A program made the translations under genes and the position numbers. The notes below the pieces were generated by a model, which saw nothing but the letters and a program-made list of their open reading frames with translations, ran no database searches and was not told the DNA's origin. Shown here in pieces: positions 36,567-44,656 of a stretch of 64,000 bases of DNA (position 1 is its first letter; the number at the start of each line of letters is the position of its first letter). This DNA is from Pseudomonas grimontii (GTDB taxonomy: Bacteria > Pseudomonadota > Gammaproteobacteria > Pseudomonadales > Pseudomonadaceae). The DNA lies in assembly GCF_007858185.1 (NCBI RefSeq), contig NZ_VFES01000005.1:186001-250000 (forward strand), in the 5' to 3' direction.

Positions 36567-37130
36567 TTAGATCTTGCCGACCAGGTCCAGGGACGGAGCC
36601 AGTGTAGCCTCGCCTTCTTTCCACTTGGCTGGGCACACTTCGCCTGGGTGGGCAGCAACATATTGAGCGGCCTTGATCTTGCGCAGCAGCTCGGAAGCGT
36701 CACGGCCAACACCGCCGTCGTTCAGTTCAACGATCTTGATCTGACCTTCCGGGTTGATCACAAAGGTACCGCGGTCAGCCAGGCCAGCTTCTTCGATCAG
36801 TACGTCGAAGTTGCGGGAGATGGTCAGGGTTGGGTCGCCGATCATGGTGTACTGGATTTTGCCGATGGCTGGCGAAGTGTTGTGCCAAGCAGCGTGGGCA
36901 AAGTGGGTGTCGGTGGAAACGCTGTAGATTTCGACGCCCAGTTTCTGGAATTCGGCGTAGTTGTCAGCCAGGTCTTCCAGCTCGGTTGGGCAAACGAAGG
37001 TGAAGTCGGCTGGGTAGAAGAACACTACCGACCATTTGCCTTTCAGGTCAGCGTCGGTCACATCTACGAAGTTGCCGTTTTTGTATGCGGTAGCTTTGAA
37101 CGGTTTTACTTGGCTGTTGATGATAGGCAT
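36567..37130 (-). CDS. ahpC: Alkyl hydroperoxide reductase subunit C (peroxiredoxin)
   Basis: The 187-residue typical 2-Cys peroxiredoxin reduces H2O2 and organic peroxides. Peroxidatic C47 is in FTFVCPTE and resolving C166 in EVCPAKW; the GGVGR and YF-like C-terminal features of the sensitive bacterial AhpC type are present. A GGAG site precedes the ATG at 37130; the ORF extension to 37181 is not needed. Upstream, ATTG-N7-CTAT (37222-37236) resembles half of an OxyR site, but the other half is absent, so I do not call it. Confidence 0.95.
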   Translation of the reverse strand: MPIINSQVKPFKATAYKNGNFVDVTDADLKGKWSVVFFYPADFTFVCPTELEDLADNYAEFQKLGVEIYSVSTDTHFAHAAWHNTSPAIGKIQYTMIGDPTLTISRNFDVLIEEAGLADRGTFVINPEGQIKIVELNDGGVGRDASELLRKIKAAQYVAAHPGEVCPAKWKEGEATLAPSLDLVGKI

Positions 37131-37263
37131 CGTTGACTCTCCGTCAGGGGTTAAGAAGTTGATGAGGTGAATCCTACCCACTCTCTCGGTGGATGGCTCA
37201 TTGGCAAACCTGATGCTGACGATTGGTTTTCTCTATCAGGTGACGGTATTAATAGAAGAAATC

Positions 37264-38196
37264 TCAAAGCAGCGCTTGGGTGGCCAATGTCATGCCGAGA
37301 AAGGGCGTCGCTTCAACATAGCGCATGGCGGATTTCATGTCGCTCCAGCCGACGTAACTCATCAACGACTTCAAATCCCAGCCGCTGCGATGGGCCCAGG
37401 TGGCAAACCCGCGGCGCAGGGAGTGACTGGTGTAGTGCTCGGCGGCGATGCCCGCACGCTCAAGCGCCTGGCGCAGCAGCGGGATCACGCTGTTGGGGTG
37501 CAAGCCCTCCTCGCCCAGGTTTCCCCAGCGGTCGATACCCCGGAATACCGGACCACGCACCAGCGCTGAGGCGCTGAGCCATTCACTGTAGGCCTGCACC
37601 GGACACAGGCGCAGCAGCGCCGGGGTGTGATAGGTCTTGCCGAGGTTGTCGCGGTCACTTTTGCTGCGCGGCAGATACAGGCTGATGCCGACACTGGGTG
37701 TGGCCTGCACGTGTTCGATACTTAACCGGCACAACTCATCGCTACGAAAACCGCGCCAGAAGCCCAGCAGGATAAGCGCAGTGTCGCGCTTGGCGCGCAG
37801 CAATCGTGGTGGGTCATGCGCCTCACTGGCCTCTCGCGCCTCAGCCTCAAGGCAGGCCACGACCTGCTCCAGATGCCTGAGCTGCAAAGGCTCGGCCTGC
37901 TTCTCCTGCACCGGGTGCACGGCGCGAATCCCCTTGAGCACCTTGCGTACCACCGGCGCTTTCGTCGGGTCGGGAAAGCCCTGGCTGGTATGCCATTGCG
38001 CTAATGCCGAGAGCCGCAGCTTCAGGGTGTTGACCGCCAGCACGCCTGCATGCGCCACCAGATAACGCGCCACGCTGTCGCTGGTGGCCGGCAGGAACCC
38101 GCCCCAACTGACCTCGAAGTGTTCGATGGCCGCACGATAGCTGCGGCGCGTGTTATCGCGGGTGGCGGCGCTGAGGTAACGATCCAGATCGCTCAT
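37264..38196 (-). CDS. Tyrosine recombinase / site-specific integrase
   Basis: The 310-residue protein has an N-terminal SAM-like core-binding domain (residues about 1-95) and a C-terminal catalytic domain with the full active site: R151 in GFRSDELCRL, K179 in PRSKSDRD, H258 and R261 in SHSLRRGFAT, W284 in YVGWSD (in the His/Trp place) and Y293 in SAMRYVEA. It diverges from a KfrA-like gene, with two palindromes between. No excisionase, phage gene or att repeat is nearby, so it does not look like an integrase of a resident element. It may be a domesticated or orphan recombinase. Confidence 0.92.
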   Translation of the reverse strand: MSDLDRYLSAATRDNTRRSYRAAIEHFEVSWGGFLPATSDSVARYLVAHAGVLAVNTLKLRLSALAQWHTSQGFPDPTKAPVVRKVLKGIRAVHPVQEKQAEPLQLRHLEQVVACLEAEAREASEAHDPPRLLRAKRDTALILLGFWRGFRSDELCRLSIEHVQATPSVGISLYLPRSKSDRDNLGKTYHTPALLRLCPVQAYSEWLSASALVRGPVFRGIDRWGNLGEEGLHPNSVIPLLRQALERAGIAAEHYTSHSLRRGFATWAHRSGWDLKSLMSYVGWSDMKSAMRYVEATPFLGMTLATQALL

Positions 38197-38275
38197 GGGA
38201 GGCCTATTCGTACTACTGGCAGAGGTAAAAGCGTTCCAAACACTACTGACACGGGATAATACGCCAATATCCCAT

Positions 38276-38299
38276 CTGTTGAATCATGAATTTCAACAG
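38276..38299. promoter_or_regulatory. Perfect palindrome 1 in the recombinase/kfrA divergent promoter
   Basis: CTGTTGAA-N8-TTCAACAG is an 8-bp perfect inverted repeat with an 8-base AT-rich spacer, located between the divergent starts. It is a candidate operator for the KfrA-like protein, which in plasmids represses its own promoter. Confidence 0.55.
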
Positions 38300-38317
38300 G
38301 TTTTTATTCGTGATACA

Positions 38318-38340
38318 GTATGTATTTACATAATACATAC
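38318..38340. promoter_or_regulatory. Perfect palindrome 2 near the kfrA-like start
   Basis: GTATGTAT-N7-ATACATAC is a perfect 8-bp inverted repeat ending 26 bases before the KfrA-like start codon. The TATGTAT/TTTACATA bases also offer -10-like sequence. A different motif from palindrome 1, it suggests a second regulator or a second mode of binding. Confidence 0.55.
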
Positions 38341-38366
38341 CACAGTACTAAATCGACGGAGACCCC

Positions 38367-39374
38367 ATGGCTCGCGGCGGCATTAATAAAGCAGTAGTTC
38401 AAACGGCACGCTTGGCGATCCTAGCCCGTGGCGAGAACCCCAGCATCGACGCGGTACGCATCGAGATGGGCAATACCGGCTCGAAAACCACGATCCACCG
38501 CTATTTGAAGGAGCTGGACGACAGCGAGGCCCGCCTGACCATTACCGAAGCCCCGATTGACGACGAGCTTGGCGAACTGGTTGCACGCTTGGCGCAGCGC
38601 TTGAAGGAGAAGGCTCAAGAGCCAATCGACCTGGCCCTGGCGCAGTTCGAACAGCAAAAAACCGCCCTGCTCGCGCAGATCGAGACGCTTGAGGACGCTC
38701 ACCGTGAGCTCAAGCAACAATTCGATATTCAGGCGGCCGCACTGGCAGAAGAAAGCGCCGCCCTGCACACCACCAGCACCAGCCTGCAAACCGAGCAAAC
38801 GCGCAACGCCGGGCTCAGCCAGGCCTGCAGTGATTACGAACTGCGGATCAATGACAAGGATGAACAGATTCGCTCGCTGGAAGAAAAGCACCTGCACGCC
38901 CGCGAGGCGCTGGAGCACTACCGCAATGCGATCAAGGAGCAACGCGAGCAGGAACAGCAGCGCCACGAAGGCCAGTTGCAGCAGGTACAGGCAGAACTGC
39001 GCCAGGCCCAGCAAAGTGCAATGGTTCGCCAGGATGAGATCACCCAGCTGCATCGCGACAATGAGCGACTACTGATCGAACAGCGAGTGACGACCAGGGA
39101 ATTGGCTGCGCTGCAGGAAGAAACCCGCAAAGGCCAGGCGCAGCAACTGAAGCTGAGCGAACACGCGAGCCAGATCGACAGCGAGCGCACTCTGCTTCAG
39201 GAGCGTCTGCGGGTTGCCTTGCTTGAAAACGAGTCACGCCAACAAGCGTTGACAGAACACGCGCACACCAACAAGCGCCTGGAACTGGACCTTATGAAGG
39301 CCCATGCCACTGTCGAAGCATTGCGCCTGGCCGCCGCCGTTGCAACGGCGCCAGAGGCAATGCCACCAGCCTGA
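38367..39374 (+). CDS. KfrA-like DNA-binding coiled-coil protein
   Basis: The 335-residue protein has the KfrA N-terminal DNA-binding domain (residues about 1-110: GINKAVVQTARLAILARGEN, IEMGNTGSKTTIHRYLKEL) followed by a long Gln/Glu/Ala-rich coiled coil to the end. Plasmid KfrA (for example of RK2) is an autoregulated, DNA-condensing accessory of partition. Chromosomal relatives are common in Pseudomonas, and their role is unclear. It diverges from a tyrosine recombinase and its stop abuts the gor stop on the opposite strand (39374/39375). Confidence 0.9.
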   Translation: MARGGINKAVVQTARLAILARGENPSIDAVRIEMGNTGSKTTIHRYLKELDDSEARLTITEAPIDDELGELVARLAQRLKEKAQEPIDLALAQFEQQKTALLAQIETLEDAHRELKQQFDIQAAALAEESAALHTTSTSLQTEQTRNAGLSQACSDYELRINDKDEQIRSLEEKHLHAREALEHYRNAIKEQREQEQQRHEGQLQQVQAELRQAQQSAMVRQDEITQLHRDNERLLIEQRVTTRELAALQEETRKGQAQQLKLSEHASQIDSERTLLQERLRVALLENESRQQALTEHAHTNKRLELDLMKAHATVEALRLAAAVATAPEAMPPA

Positions 39375-40733
39375 TCAGTCCGCCACAGGCGTGCGCATGG
39401 TGACGAACTCTTCCGCCGCCGTGGGGTGTACGCCGATGGTTTCATCGAAGTGCTGCTTGGTCGCGCCGGCCTTGAGCGCGATCGCCAGGCCCTGGACGAT
39501 CTCGCCCGCGTCCGGGCCGACCATGTGGCAGCCCAATACTTTGTCGGTGTCGGCGTCGACTACCAGTTTCATCAAGGTTTTTTCCTGGCACTCGGTCAAG
39601 GTCAGCTTCATCGGGCGGAAACGGCTTTCGAAGACCTGCACCTTGTGCCCGTTCTTCTTCGCCTCCTCCTCCGTCAAACCGACGGTACCGATATTCGGCA
39701 GGCTGAATACCGCTGTCGGGATCATTGCGTAGTCCACCGGGCGGTATTGCTCGGGCTTGAACAAGCGACGCGCTACTGCCATGCCTTCGGCGAGGGCGAC
39801 CGGCGTCAGCTGTACGCGGCCGATCACATCACCGATCGCCAGGATCGAAGCTTCAGTCGTTTCATACTGGTCGTTCACCTGGACAAAACCGCGCTCATCC
39901 AGTGTGACGCCGGTATTTTCCAACCCCAGGTTATCCAGCATCGGACGTCGGCCGGTGGCATAGAACACGCAATCGGCCTCCAGCACACGACCGTCTTTCA
40001 AGGTGGCCTTGAGGCTGCCATCGGCTTGCTTTTCAATGCGTTCGATATCGGCGTTGAATTGCAGGTCGAGGCCGCGCTTGGTCAATTCTTCCTTCAGGTG
40101 CGTACGCACTGAACCATCAAAGCCCCTCAGGAACAGATCGCCGCGATACAACAACGAAGTTTGCGCGCCCAGGCCATGGAAAATCCCGGCGAACTCAACC
40201 GCGATATAGCCGCCCCCCACCACCAGCACGCGTTTGGGCAACGCTTTGAGGAAGAACGCCTCATTGGAGCCAATCGCGTGTTCACGCCCCGGAATGTCCG
40301 GAATCTGCGGCCAGCCGCCGGTCGCAATCAAGATATGCTTGGCCGTAAAGCGCTCACCGTTGATTTCCACCTGGTGCGGGTCAACCAGGCGCGCATGACC
40401 TTCATGCAGGGTCACGCCACTGTTGACCAGCAGGTTGCGGTAGATGCCGTTCAGGCGGTTGATCTCGCGATCCTTGTTGGCGATCAGGGTCGCCCAATCA
40501 AAATTCGCTTCGCCCAGGGACCAGCCAAAGCCACTGGCCTGCTCGAAGTCCTCGGCGAAATGCGCGCCGTACACCAACAGTTTCTTCGGCACGCAGCCGA
40601 CGTTTACGCAGGTACCGCCCAGGTAACGGCTTTCCGCCACGGCCACCTTGGCGCCAAAGCCCGCAGCAAAGCGCGCCGCGCGAACACCGCCGGAACCGGC
40701 GCCAATTACATACAGATCAAAATCGTAGGCCAT
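39375..40733 (-). CDS. gor: Glutathione-disulfide reductase
   Basis: The 452-residue FAD/NADPH flavoenzyme keeps glutathione reduced. It shows the FAD fingerprint ([20 protein letters not shown]), redox-active disulfide [13 protein letters not shown], the NADPH motif [20 protein letters not shown], and the C-terminal catalytic [11 protein letters not shown] from the partner subunit. Length and motifs are typical of proteobacterial Gor. A terminator for the upstream galU lies just before its start, so it has its own promoter. Confidence 0.95.
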   Translation of the reverse strand: MAYDFDLYVIGAGSGGVRAARFAAGFGAKVAVAESRYLGGTCVNVGCVPKKLLVYGAHFAEDFEQASGFGWSLGEANFDWATLIANKDREINRLNGIYRNLLVNSGVTLHEGHARLVDPHQVEINGERFTAKHILIATGGWPQIPDIPGREHAIGSNEAFFLKALPKRVLVVGGGYIAVEFAGIFHGLGAQTSLLYRGDLFLRGFDGSVRTHLKEELTKRGLDLQFNADIERIEKQADGSLKATLKDGRVLEADCVFYATGRRPMLDNLGLENTGVTLDERGFVQVNDQYETTEASILAIGDVIGRVQLTPVALAEGMAVARRLFKPEQYRPVDYAMIPTAVFSLPNIGTVGLTEEEAKKNGHKVQVFESRFRPMKLTLTECQEKTLMKLVVDADTDKVLGCHMVGPDAGEIVQGLAIALKAGATKQHFDETIGVHPTAAEEFVTMRTPVAD

Positions 40734-40788
40734 TTCACTCTCCTCGGCAGGACATCAGCATACCGACTTACATGGGGCTGAAAAACGA

Positions 40789-40812
40789 AAAAGCCACCCG
40801 AAGGTGGCTTTT
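40789..40812 (-). terminator. Intrinsic terminator of galU
   Basis: On the minus strand AAAAGCCACC-TTCG-GGTGGCTTTT has a 10-bp stem with a stable UUCG tetraloop and a T-run, about 20 bases after the galU stop. Confidence 0.92.
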
Positions 40813-40832
40813 CAAACGCAGGCAAGCGTGAA

Positions 40833-41672
40833 TCAGTAAGCTTTGCCAGTCTTGTAGAAGTGCTCGTAGCAGAAGTTGGTTGCTTCGATGTAGCCCTCGG
40901 CGCCACCGCAGTCAAAACGACGACCCTTGAACTTGTAGGCAATCACACAACCGTCTTTCGCCTGTTTCAACAGGGCGTCGGTGATTTGGATCTCGCCACC
41001 TTTGCCTGGCTCGGTTTCTTCGATCAGCTTGAAGATGTCCGGGGTCAGAATGTAACGACCGATGATCGCCAGGTTCGACGGTGCATCTTCAGGCGCAGGC
41101 TTCTCGACCATGTCACGTACGCGGATCAGGCCATCACCAATGTCGTCACCGGCAATCACGCCGTACTTGTTGGTCTCTTGAGGATCAACCTCTTGAACCG
41201 CAACGATGGTGCAACGGTATTTCTGGTACAGCTTGACCATCTGGGTCAGTACGCCGTCGCCTTCCAGGTTCACACACAGGTCGTCCGCGAGGACTACGGC
41301 GAACGGCTCGTCACCAATCAATGGGCGACCGGTCAGGATGGCGTGGCCGAGGCCTTTCATCTGGGTCTGACGGGTGTAGGAGAACGAGCACTCGTCCAGC
41401 AGTTTGCGGATGCCGACCAGGTATTTTTCCTTGTCGGTGCCCTTGATTTGGTTTTCCAGCTCGTAGCTGATGTCGAAGTGGTCTTCCAGTGCACGCTTAC
41501 CGCGACCGGTGACGATAGAGATTTCGTTCAGACCGGCATCCAATGCCTCTTCGACGCCGTACTGAATCAGTGGCTTGTTTACCACCGGCAGCATCTCTTT
41601 GGGCATGGCCTTGGTCGCTGGCAAGAAGCGAGTGCCGTAACCGGCTGCTGGGAACAAGCATTTCTTGATCAT
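40833..41672 (-). CDS. galU: UTP-glucose-1-phosphate uridylyltransferase
   Basis: The 279-residue enzyme makes UDP-glucose for lipopolysaccharide, exopolysaccharide and osmoprotectant synthesis. The nucleotidyltransferase signature is clear: KCLFPAAGYGTRFLPATKAM, PKEMLPVVNKPLIQYGVEEA, FAVVLADDLC and GGEIQITDALL. AAGGAC precedes the ATG at 41672. It is expected to be transcribed alone, ending at the UUCG terminator. Confidence 0.95.
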   Translation of the reverse strand: MIKKCLFPAAGYGTRFLPATKAMPKEMLPVVNKPLIQYGVEEALDAGLNEISIVTGRGKRALEDHFDISYELENQIKGTDKEKYLVGIRKLLDECSFSYTRQTQMKGLGHAILTGRPLIGDEPFAVVLADDLCVNLEGDGVLTQMVKLYQKYRCTIVAVQEVDPQETNKYGVIAGDDIGDGLIRVRDMVEKPAPEDAPSNLAIIGRYILTPDIFKLIEETEPGKGGEIQITDALLKQAKDGCVIAYKFKGRRFDCGGAEGYIEATNFCYEHFYKTGKAY

Positions 41673-41982
41673 ATAAGTCCTTACAAAGGGCTGTGCGTAC
41701 GGAATTCGGCGCAGTCTAATCAGGCCGCAGTCACCTTACAATGGGTCCTGCTGGCGTTGCGATGTCATCATAGAGAAAAAATGTCGGCGTAAGTTCCGCT
41801 GATCTTACAAAGAGCGACTCCGCCATCACACTAAAAAAAACCGCTTCCTCATGTTTAAAGGGGTCTGCAACCCTTTTAACACGCTTTTCAGCCCAGAACA
41901 CTGACCTGGAATAACTTGCGCGGCCCAGGGACATTTGGCGCTATCATTACGCCCTTGAATCAGACCACGAGATTGTTAATAG
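41673..41982. other. Intergenic region between galU and a small protein gene
   Basis: This 310-base stretch lies between divergent genes and is more AT-rich than its neighbours. It must hold the galU promoter and that of the small gene at 41983. A 67-residue minus-strand reading frame (41731-41934) has no family resemblance, no clear ribosome binding site and odd composition, so I do not call it. Confidence 0.4.
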
Positions 41983-42168
41983 ATGTCAGAACCAAAAGGC
42001 GTGAACGGCTACCTGATCACCAAGCGAGCGGATGGCTGGCACCTGATCAACTTCCATGGAGACAGCGTCGCGGGCGTTTTCGAAACCGAAAGCATGGCCA
42101 TCGCGGTCGCCGAAGTATTTGTGGATGAAGCGGGCCACGCGTCGAGCAAAAGACCGAAGGGCAAGTAA
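41983..42168 (+). CDS. Small conserved protein, 61 residues
   Basis: I do not recognise a named family. The protein has beta-hairpin segments GYLITKRADGWHLINFHGDS and VAGVFETESMAIAVAEVFVD with a basic C-terminal tail (SSKRPKGK), soluble and without a signal. It is probably real: the codon use matches its neighbours, it ends just before a strong intrinsic terminator, and it stands alone with a start at 41983. The ribosome binding site is weak (GAGA). Confidence 0.65.
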   Translation: MSEPKGVNGYLITKRADGWHLINFHGDSVAGVFETESMAIAVAEVFVDEAGHASSKRPKGK

Positions 42169-42186
42169 GCCTCCAGACCCTGCGCA

Positions 42187-42213
42187 AAAAGCCCCGACTT
42201 ACGGGGCTTTTTT
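42187..42213 (+). terminator. Intrinsic terminator after the 61-residue gene
   Basis: AAAAGCCCCG-ACTTA-CGGGGCTTTT is a 10-bp perfect stem ending in T's, 18 bases after the stop codon. With A-run and T-run on both sides it could stop transcription in either direction. Confidence 0.92.
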
Positions 42214-42310
42214 GGTTTTGCCTGTACCTAGATGGCAGTTCGCTATAATCTTCCAAAAACGCCCCACGACAGTGTCAGCGCCCCTCCCACACCCTCGACG
42301 ACGAACACAC

Positions 42311-42592
42311 ATGAACAAATTTCTGGCACTGACTGCGGTACTGGCACTTGCCGGCTGTACCACGACTTCCGATGTCTACCTCAAAAACGGTGAGCAAGGC
42401 CTGACCATCGACTGTTCAGGCGAAGCCAACTCCTGGGCCAGTTGCTACGAGAAAGCCGAGGCCTCCTGCGCAGGCACCGGCTATCGCATTGTCGGCACCG
42501 AGGGCACACCATCGCTGAAAGAAAGCGACAAGACCCTGGGCCAGGATGTGGGCAACTACAAAAGTCGCAGCGTGGTGGTGGTCTGCAAGTAA
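42311..42592 (+). CDS. Small lipoprotein, 93 residues
   Basis: The 93-residue protein begins with a lipoprotein signal peptide MNKFLALTAVLALAGC (lipobox LALAGC). The mature part holds four cysteines in TIDCSGEANSWASCYEKAEASCAG and VVVCK, probably in disulfides in the envelope. I do not recognise the family beyond this. The start at 42311 fits the signal peptide. It converges on the small gene at 42602 with 9 bases between. Confidence 0.75.
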   Translation: MNKFLALTAVLALAGCTTTSDVYLKNGEQGLTIDCSGEANSWASCYEKAEASCAGTGYRIVGTEGTPSLKESDKTLGQDVGNYKSRSVVVVCK

Positions 42593-42601
42593 CCCTGAGG
42601 G

Positions 42602-42832
42602 TTACAGGTGAATCTCGGCAAATTTGATGCCCAGCTCACGAAGGATCTCGCTTAGCTCGTCAAGGCTGGCAAAGGACTCGACTTCATCCTGATCATCCAC
42701 CAGAAAAAAGCTGCGCCCGCCGCTTTTCTTGAAGAAGACGATCCACTCGCCCAAGTCGGCTGGGTTCTGGATGACATGGGTGGCCGAGATTTCACCCTCG
42801 GCATGACGGGCTTTGACGTGTTCACGCTTCAT
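42602..42832 (-). CDS. Small conserved protein, 76 residues
   Basis: I do not recognise a named family. The protein (VIQNPADLGEWIVFFKKSGG, SFFLVDDQDEVESFASLDEL, SEILRELGIKFAEIHL) looks like a small soluble alpha/beta domain. A start at 42832 (MKREHVKARHAEG) has GGGGAAAG upstream; the longer frame to 42868 is less likely. It follows the lipoprotein gene at 42853 on the same strand with about 20 bases between, so the two may be co-transcribed. Confidence 0.6.
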   Translation of the reverse strand: MKREHVKARHAEGEISATHVIQNPADLGEWIVFFKKSGGRSFFLVDDQDEVESFASLDELSEILRELGIKFAEIHL

Positions 42833-42852
42833 ATCTGCTTTCCCCAGCGGCC

Positions 42853-43203
42853 TCAACCGGAAATGCACTCTTCTCCGGCCTTCTTCACATCACCCGGACG
42901 GATCGGCACGTTCGACATGCTCTCGTAGAGCTTGATGCTGCTACCGCTGGAGCGCTCTTCAATTTCGAAAATAGCCGAAGGATCGGCGGAAAATTTCTGC
43001 GGCACGATGACCTGCACACCGTCTTTATGCGGTTCAATCTGCGGCGGCCGACGGGTGGCCGACAATTTTCTTACCACACACGCGGCGTACTCCTGGGGTT
43101 TTTTCCCGGAAATGACTGCCAACGTCGGCGGGGTCTGCTTGATATCTGCAACCGAAGCACACCCACCTATCGCCAAGGCCAGAACCAACACACTCCACTT
43201 CAT
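42853..43203 (-). CDS. Lipoprotein, 116 residues
   Basis: The protein has a lipoprotein signal peptide MKWSVLVLALAIGGC (lipobox AIGGC) and a short acidic/basic mature part with two cysteines (YAACVVRKL, GEECISG). It is probably an outer-membrane lipoprotein, and the family is not recognised. The AGGAT before the ATG at 43203 supports the start. The same-strand gene at 42602-42832 follows closely. Confidence 0.7.
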   Translation of the reverse strand: MKWSVLVLALAIGGCASVADIKQTPPTLAVISGKKPQEYAACVVRKLSATRRPPQIEPHKDGVQVIVPQKFSADPSAIFEIEERSSGSSIKLYESMSNVPIRPGDVKKAGEECISG

Positions 43204-43415
43204 ACAAATCCTCCAATAAAGACCCTACGACAGCGGGGATGGTAATTTTCTCCCGCCCACGTAGGATTTATCCCTGATAACTCGGTAAATAACTGTTTTA
43301 AATTGTCGACGTCATTGAAGACGAGCCGATAATAAACACGCTGGGGCTGATAAACTCTATCTTAACCTACGTATCATTCTGATTTTTCAGAAAAAGCCCT
43401 TCTGGAGACACCCTC

Positions 43416-43718
43416 ATGAAATTCATCCACCAGCGCGAGCACCTCAACGAGGGAGACATTGTCGTCATCGAGTGCTCGCAGACTTGTAATATTCGCCTGA
43501 TGAGCGACGCGAACTTTCGCAGCTTCAAGAATGGCGGTCGCCACACCTACCACGGCGGCGCCTTCGATAAGTTTCCCGCCAAAATCACCGCACCCAGCAC
43601 CGGGTTCTGGAACATCACCCTGGACGTGGTGACGCGTCGCGCGATCAGTGTCACCCGCAAGCCCGCGTTGTCCCACAAGATCCGCATCGTACGTCGCACC
43701 AGCACCAAGCTGAGCTGA
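43416..43718 (+). CDS. DUF1883 domain protein
   Basis: The 100-residue protein matches DUF1883 along its full length: MKFIHQREHLNEGDIVVIEC, CNIRLMSDANFRSFKNGGRH, TYHGGAFDKFPAKITAPSTG and FWNITLDVV. The fold is a small beta-sandwich of unknown role; a DUF1883 domain also occurs joined to TIR domains in some proteins, which is only a hint. CTGGAG precedes the ATG. It begins a run of closely spaced genes (55-residue gene, alkB), so it may be the first gene of that operon. Confidence 0.85.
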   Translation: MKFIHQREHLNEGDIVVIECSQTCNIRLMSDANFRSFKNGGRHTYHGGAFDKFPAKITAPSTGFWNITLDVVTRRAISVTRKPALSHKIRIVRRTSTKLS

Positions 43719-43743
43719 CTCGAAGACGCCACAGGAAACCACC

Positions 43744-43911
43744 GTGACTGCTACCACCAAATACGTGATCAAGTACAAGCTCAACGGCGAACGCCGCTTT
43801 GAGTTCGCCCAACTTACGAGCAATAGCGTGGAAGAGGCCCTGCAAGCCTTGGCGAAAATTCACGATGCCAGTGATGTGATCACCGACATCAACGTGAGCA
43901 AGGCGCTGTAA
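43744..43911 (+). CDS. Small protein upstream of alkB, 55 residues
   Basis: This 55-residue reading frame starts at a GTG with AGGAAA 6 bases upstream and ends 4 bases before alkB. The protein (TTKYVIKYKLNGERRFEFAQ, TSNSVEEALQALAKIHDASD, DVITDINVSKAL) looks like a small folded alpha/beta domain with a plausible helix. Codon use matches its neighbours. Its tight placement between the DUF1883 gene and alkB suggests operon membership. I do not recognise a family. Confidence 0.72.
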   Translation: MTATTKYVIKYKLNGERRFEFAQLTSNSVEEALQALAKIHDASDVITDINVSKAL

Positions 43912-43915
43912 GGCA

Positions 43916-44581
43916 ATGCCCGGCCCCACTGCAGACTTGTTCGCTGACGACGCCCTGCAACAGCCCGCAGGGCGTGAGCAAATTGGCGAACAGTCCTACG
44001 TGCTAAGGGGCTATGCCCTGCCCTGGATTGAGCGACTTCTGCCAGCGTTGCGCAGCGTGCTGGCTCAATCGCCTTTTCGGCAAATGGTCACGCCAGGTGG
44101 CTTTACCATGTCGGCGGCGTTGAGCAGTTGCGGCGCCCTGGGCTGGACCACCGACACCACCGGCTATCGCTACAGCCCACTGGACCCGCGCAGCCAGCAA
44201 CCGTGGCCGGCCCTGCCTGACGTGCTGCGTGAACTGGCGGTATCAGCTGCGGCAGACGCCAGGTTCAGCGATTTCGACCCCGACGCCTGCCTGATCAACC
44301 GCTATGTGCCAGGCGCCAAAATGTCCCTGCACCAAGACAAGAATGAGCGCTGCTACAGCGCCCCTGTGGTATCCGTGTCCCTTGGCTTGGCGGCGATTTT
44401 CCTGTTCGGTGGTCATGAGCGTGGCGATCGAGCCCAAAAGATCTCGCTGTTCCACGGTGACGTGGTGGTCTGGGGCGGCGTCGACCGCCTGCGCTTTCAC
44501 GGCGTGATGCCGATCAAGGAAGGCGTGCACCCGATCATGGGCCCGCAGCGCATCAACCTCACCTTTCGCACCGCCGGTTGA
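43916..44581 (+). CDS. alkB: AlkB-type DNA oxidative demethylase
   Basis: The 221-residue Fe(II)/2-oxoglutarate dioxygenase reverses 1-methyladenine and 3-methylcytosine in DNA. Iron ligands H139 and D141 are in SLHQDKNE and H195 in RFHGVMP. The 2-oxoglutarate-binding arginine R212 and the substrate-site R218 are in RINLTFR. It sits 75 bases before an ada-like gene on the same strand, forming an alkylation-repair pair as in many bacteria. ATG at 43916 follows the small gene by 4 bases. Confidence 0.94.
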   Translation: MPGPTADLFADDALQQPAGREQIGEQSYVLRGYALPWIERLLPALRSVLAQSPFRQMVTPGGFTMSAALSSCGALGWTTDTTGYRYSPLDPRSQQPWPALPDVLRELAVSAAADARFSDFDPDACLINRYVPGAKMSLHQDKNERCYSAPVVSVSLGLAAIFLFGGHERGDRAQKISLFHGDVVVWGGVDRLRFHGVMPIKEGVHPIMGPQRINLTFRTAG

Positions 44582-44656
44582 TTTGACCGCAAGCTTCGGA
44601 GTGCCAGGCCAGCACGGCGAGGCTAATCTGGCCAGGATCCGTCAAGAGTGCCGACC

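Noticed and set aside
37222-37258. An OxyR site upstream of ahpC
   Set aside because: Only the first half (ATTG-N7-CTAT) fits; the second ATAG-N7-CTAT is absent at the expected spacing.
41731-41934. A 67-residue minus-strand frame in the galU upstream region
   Set aside because: Odd composition, no ribosome binding site and no recognisable fold; it probably only covers promoter DNA.
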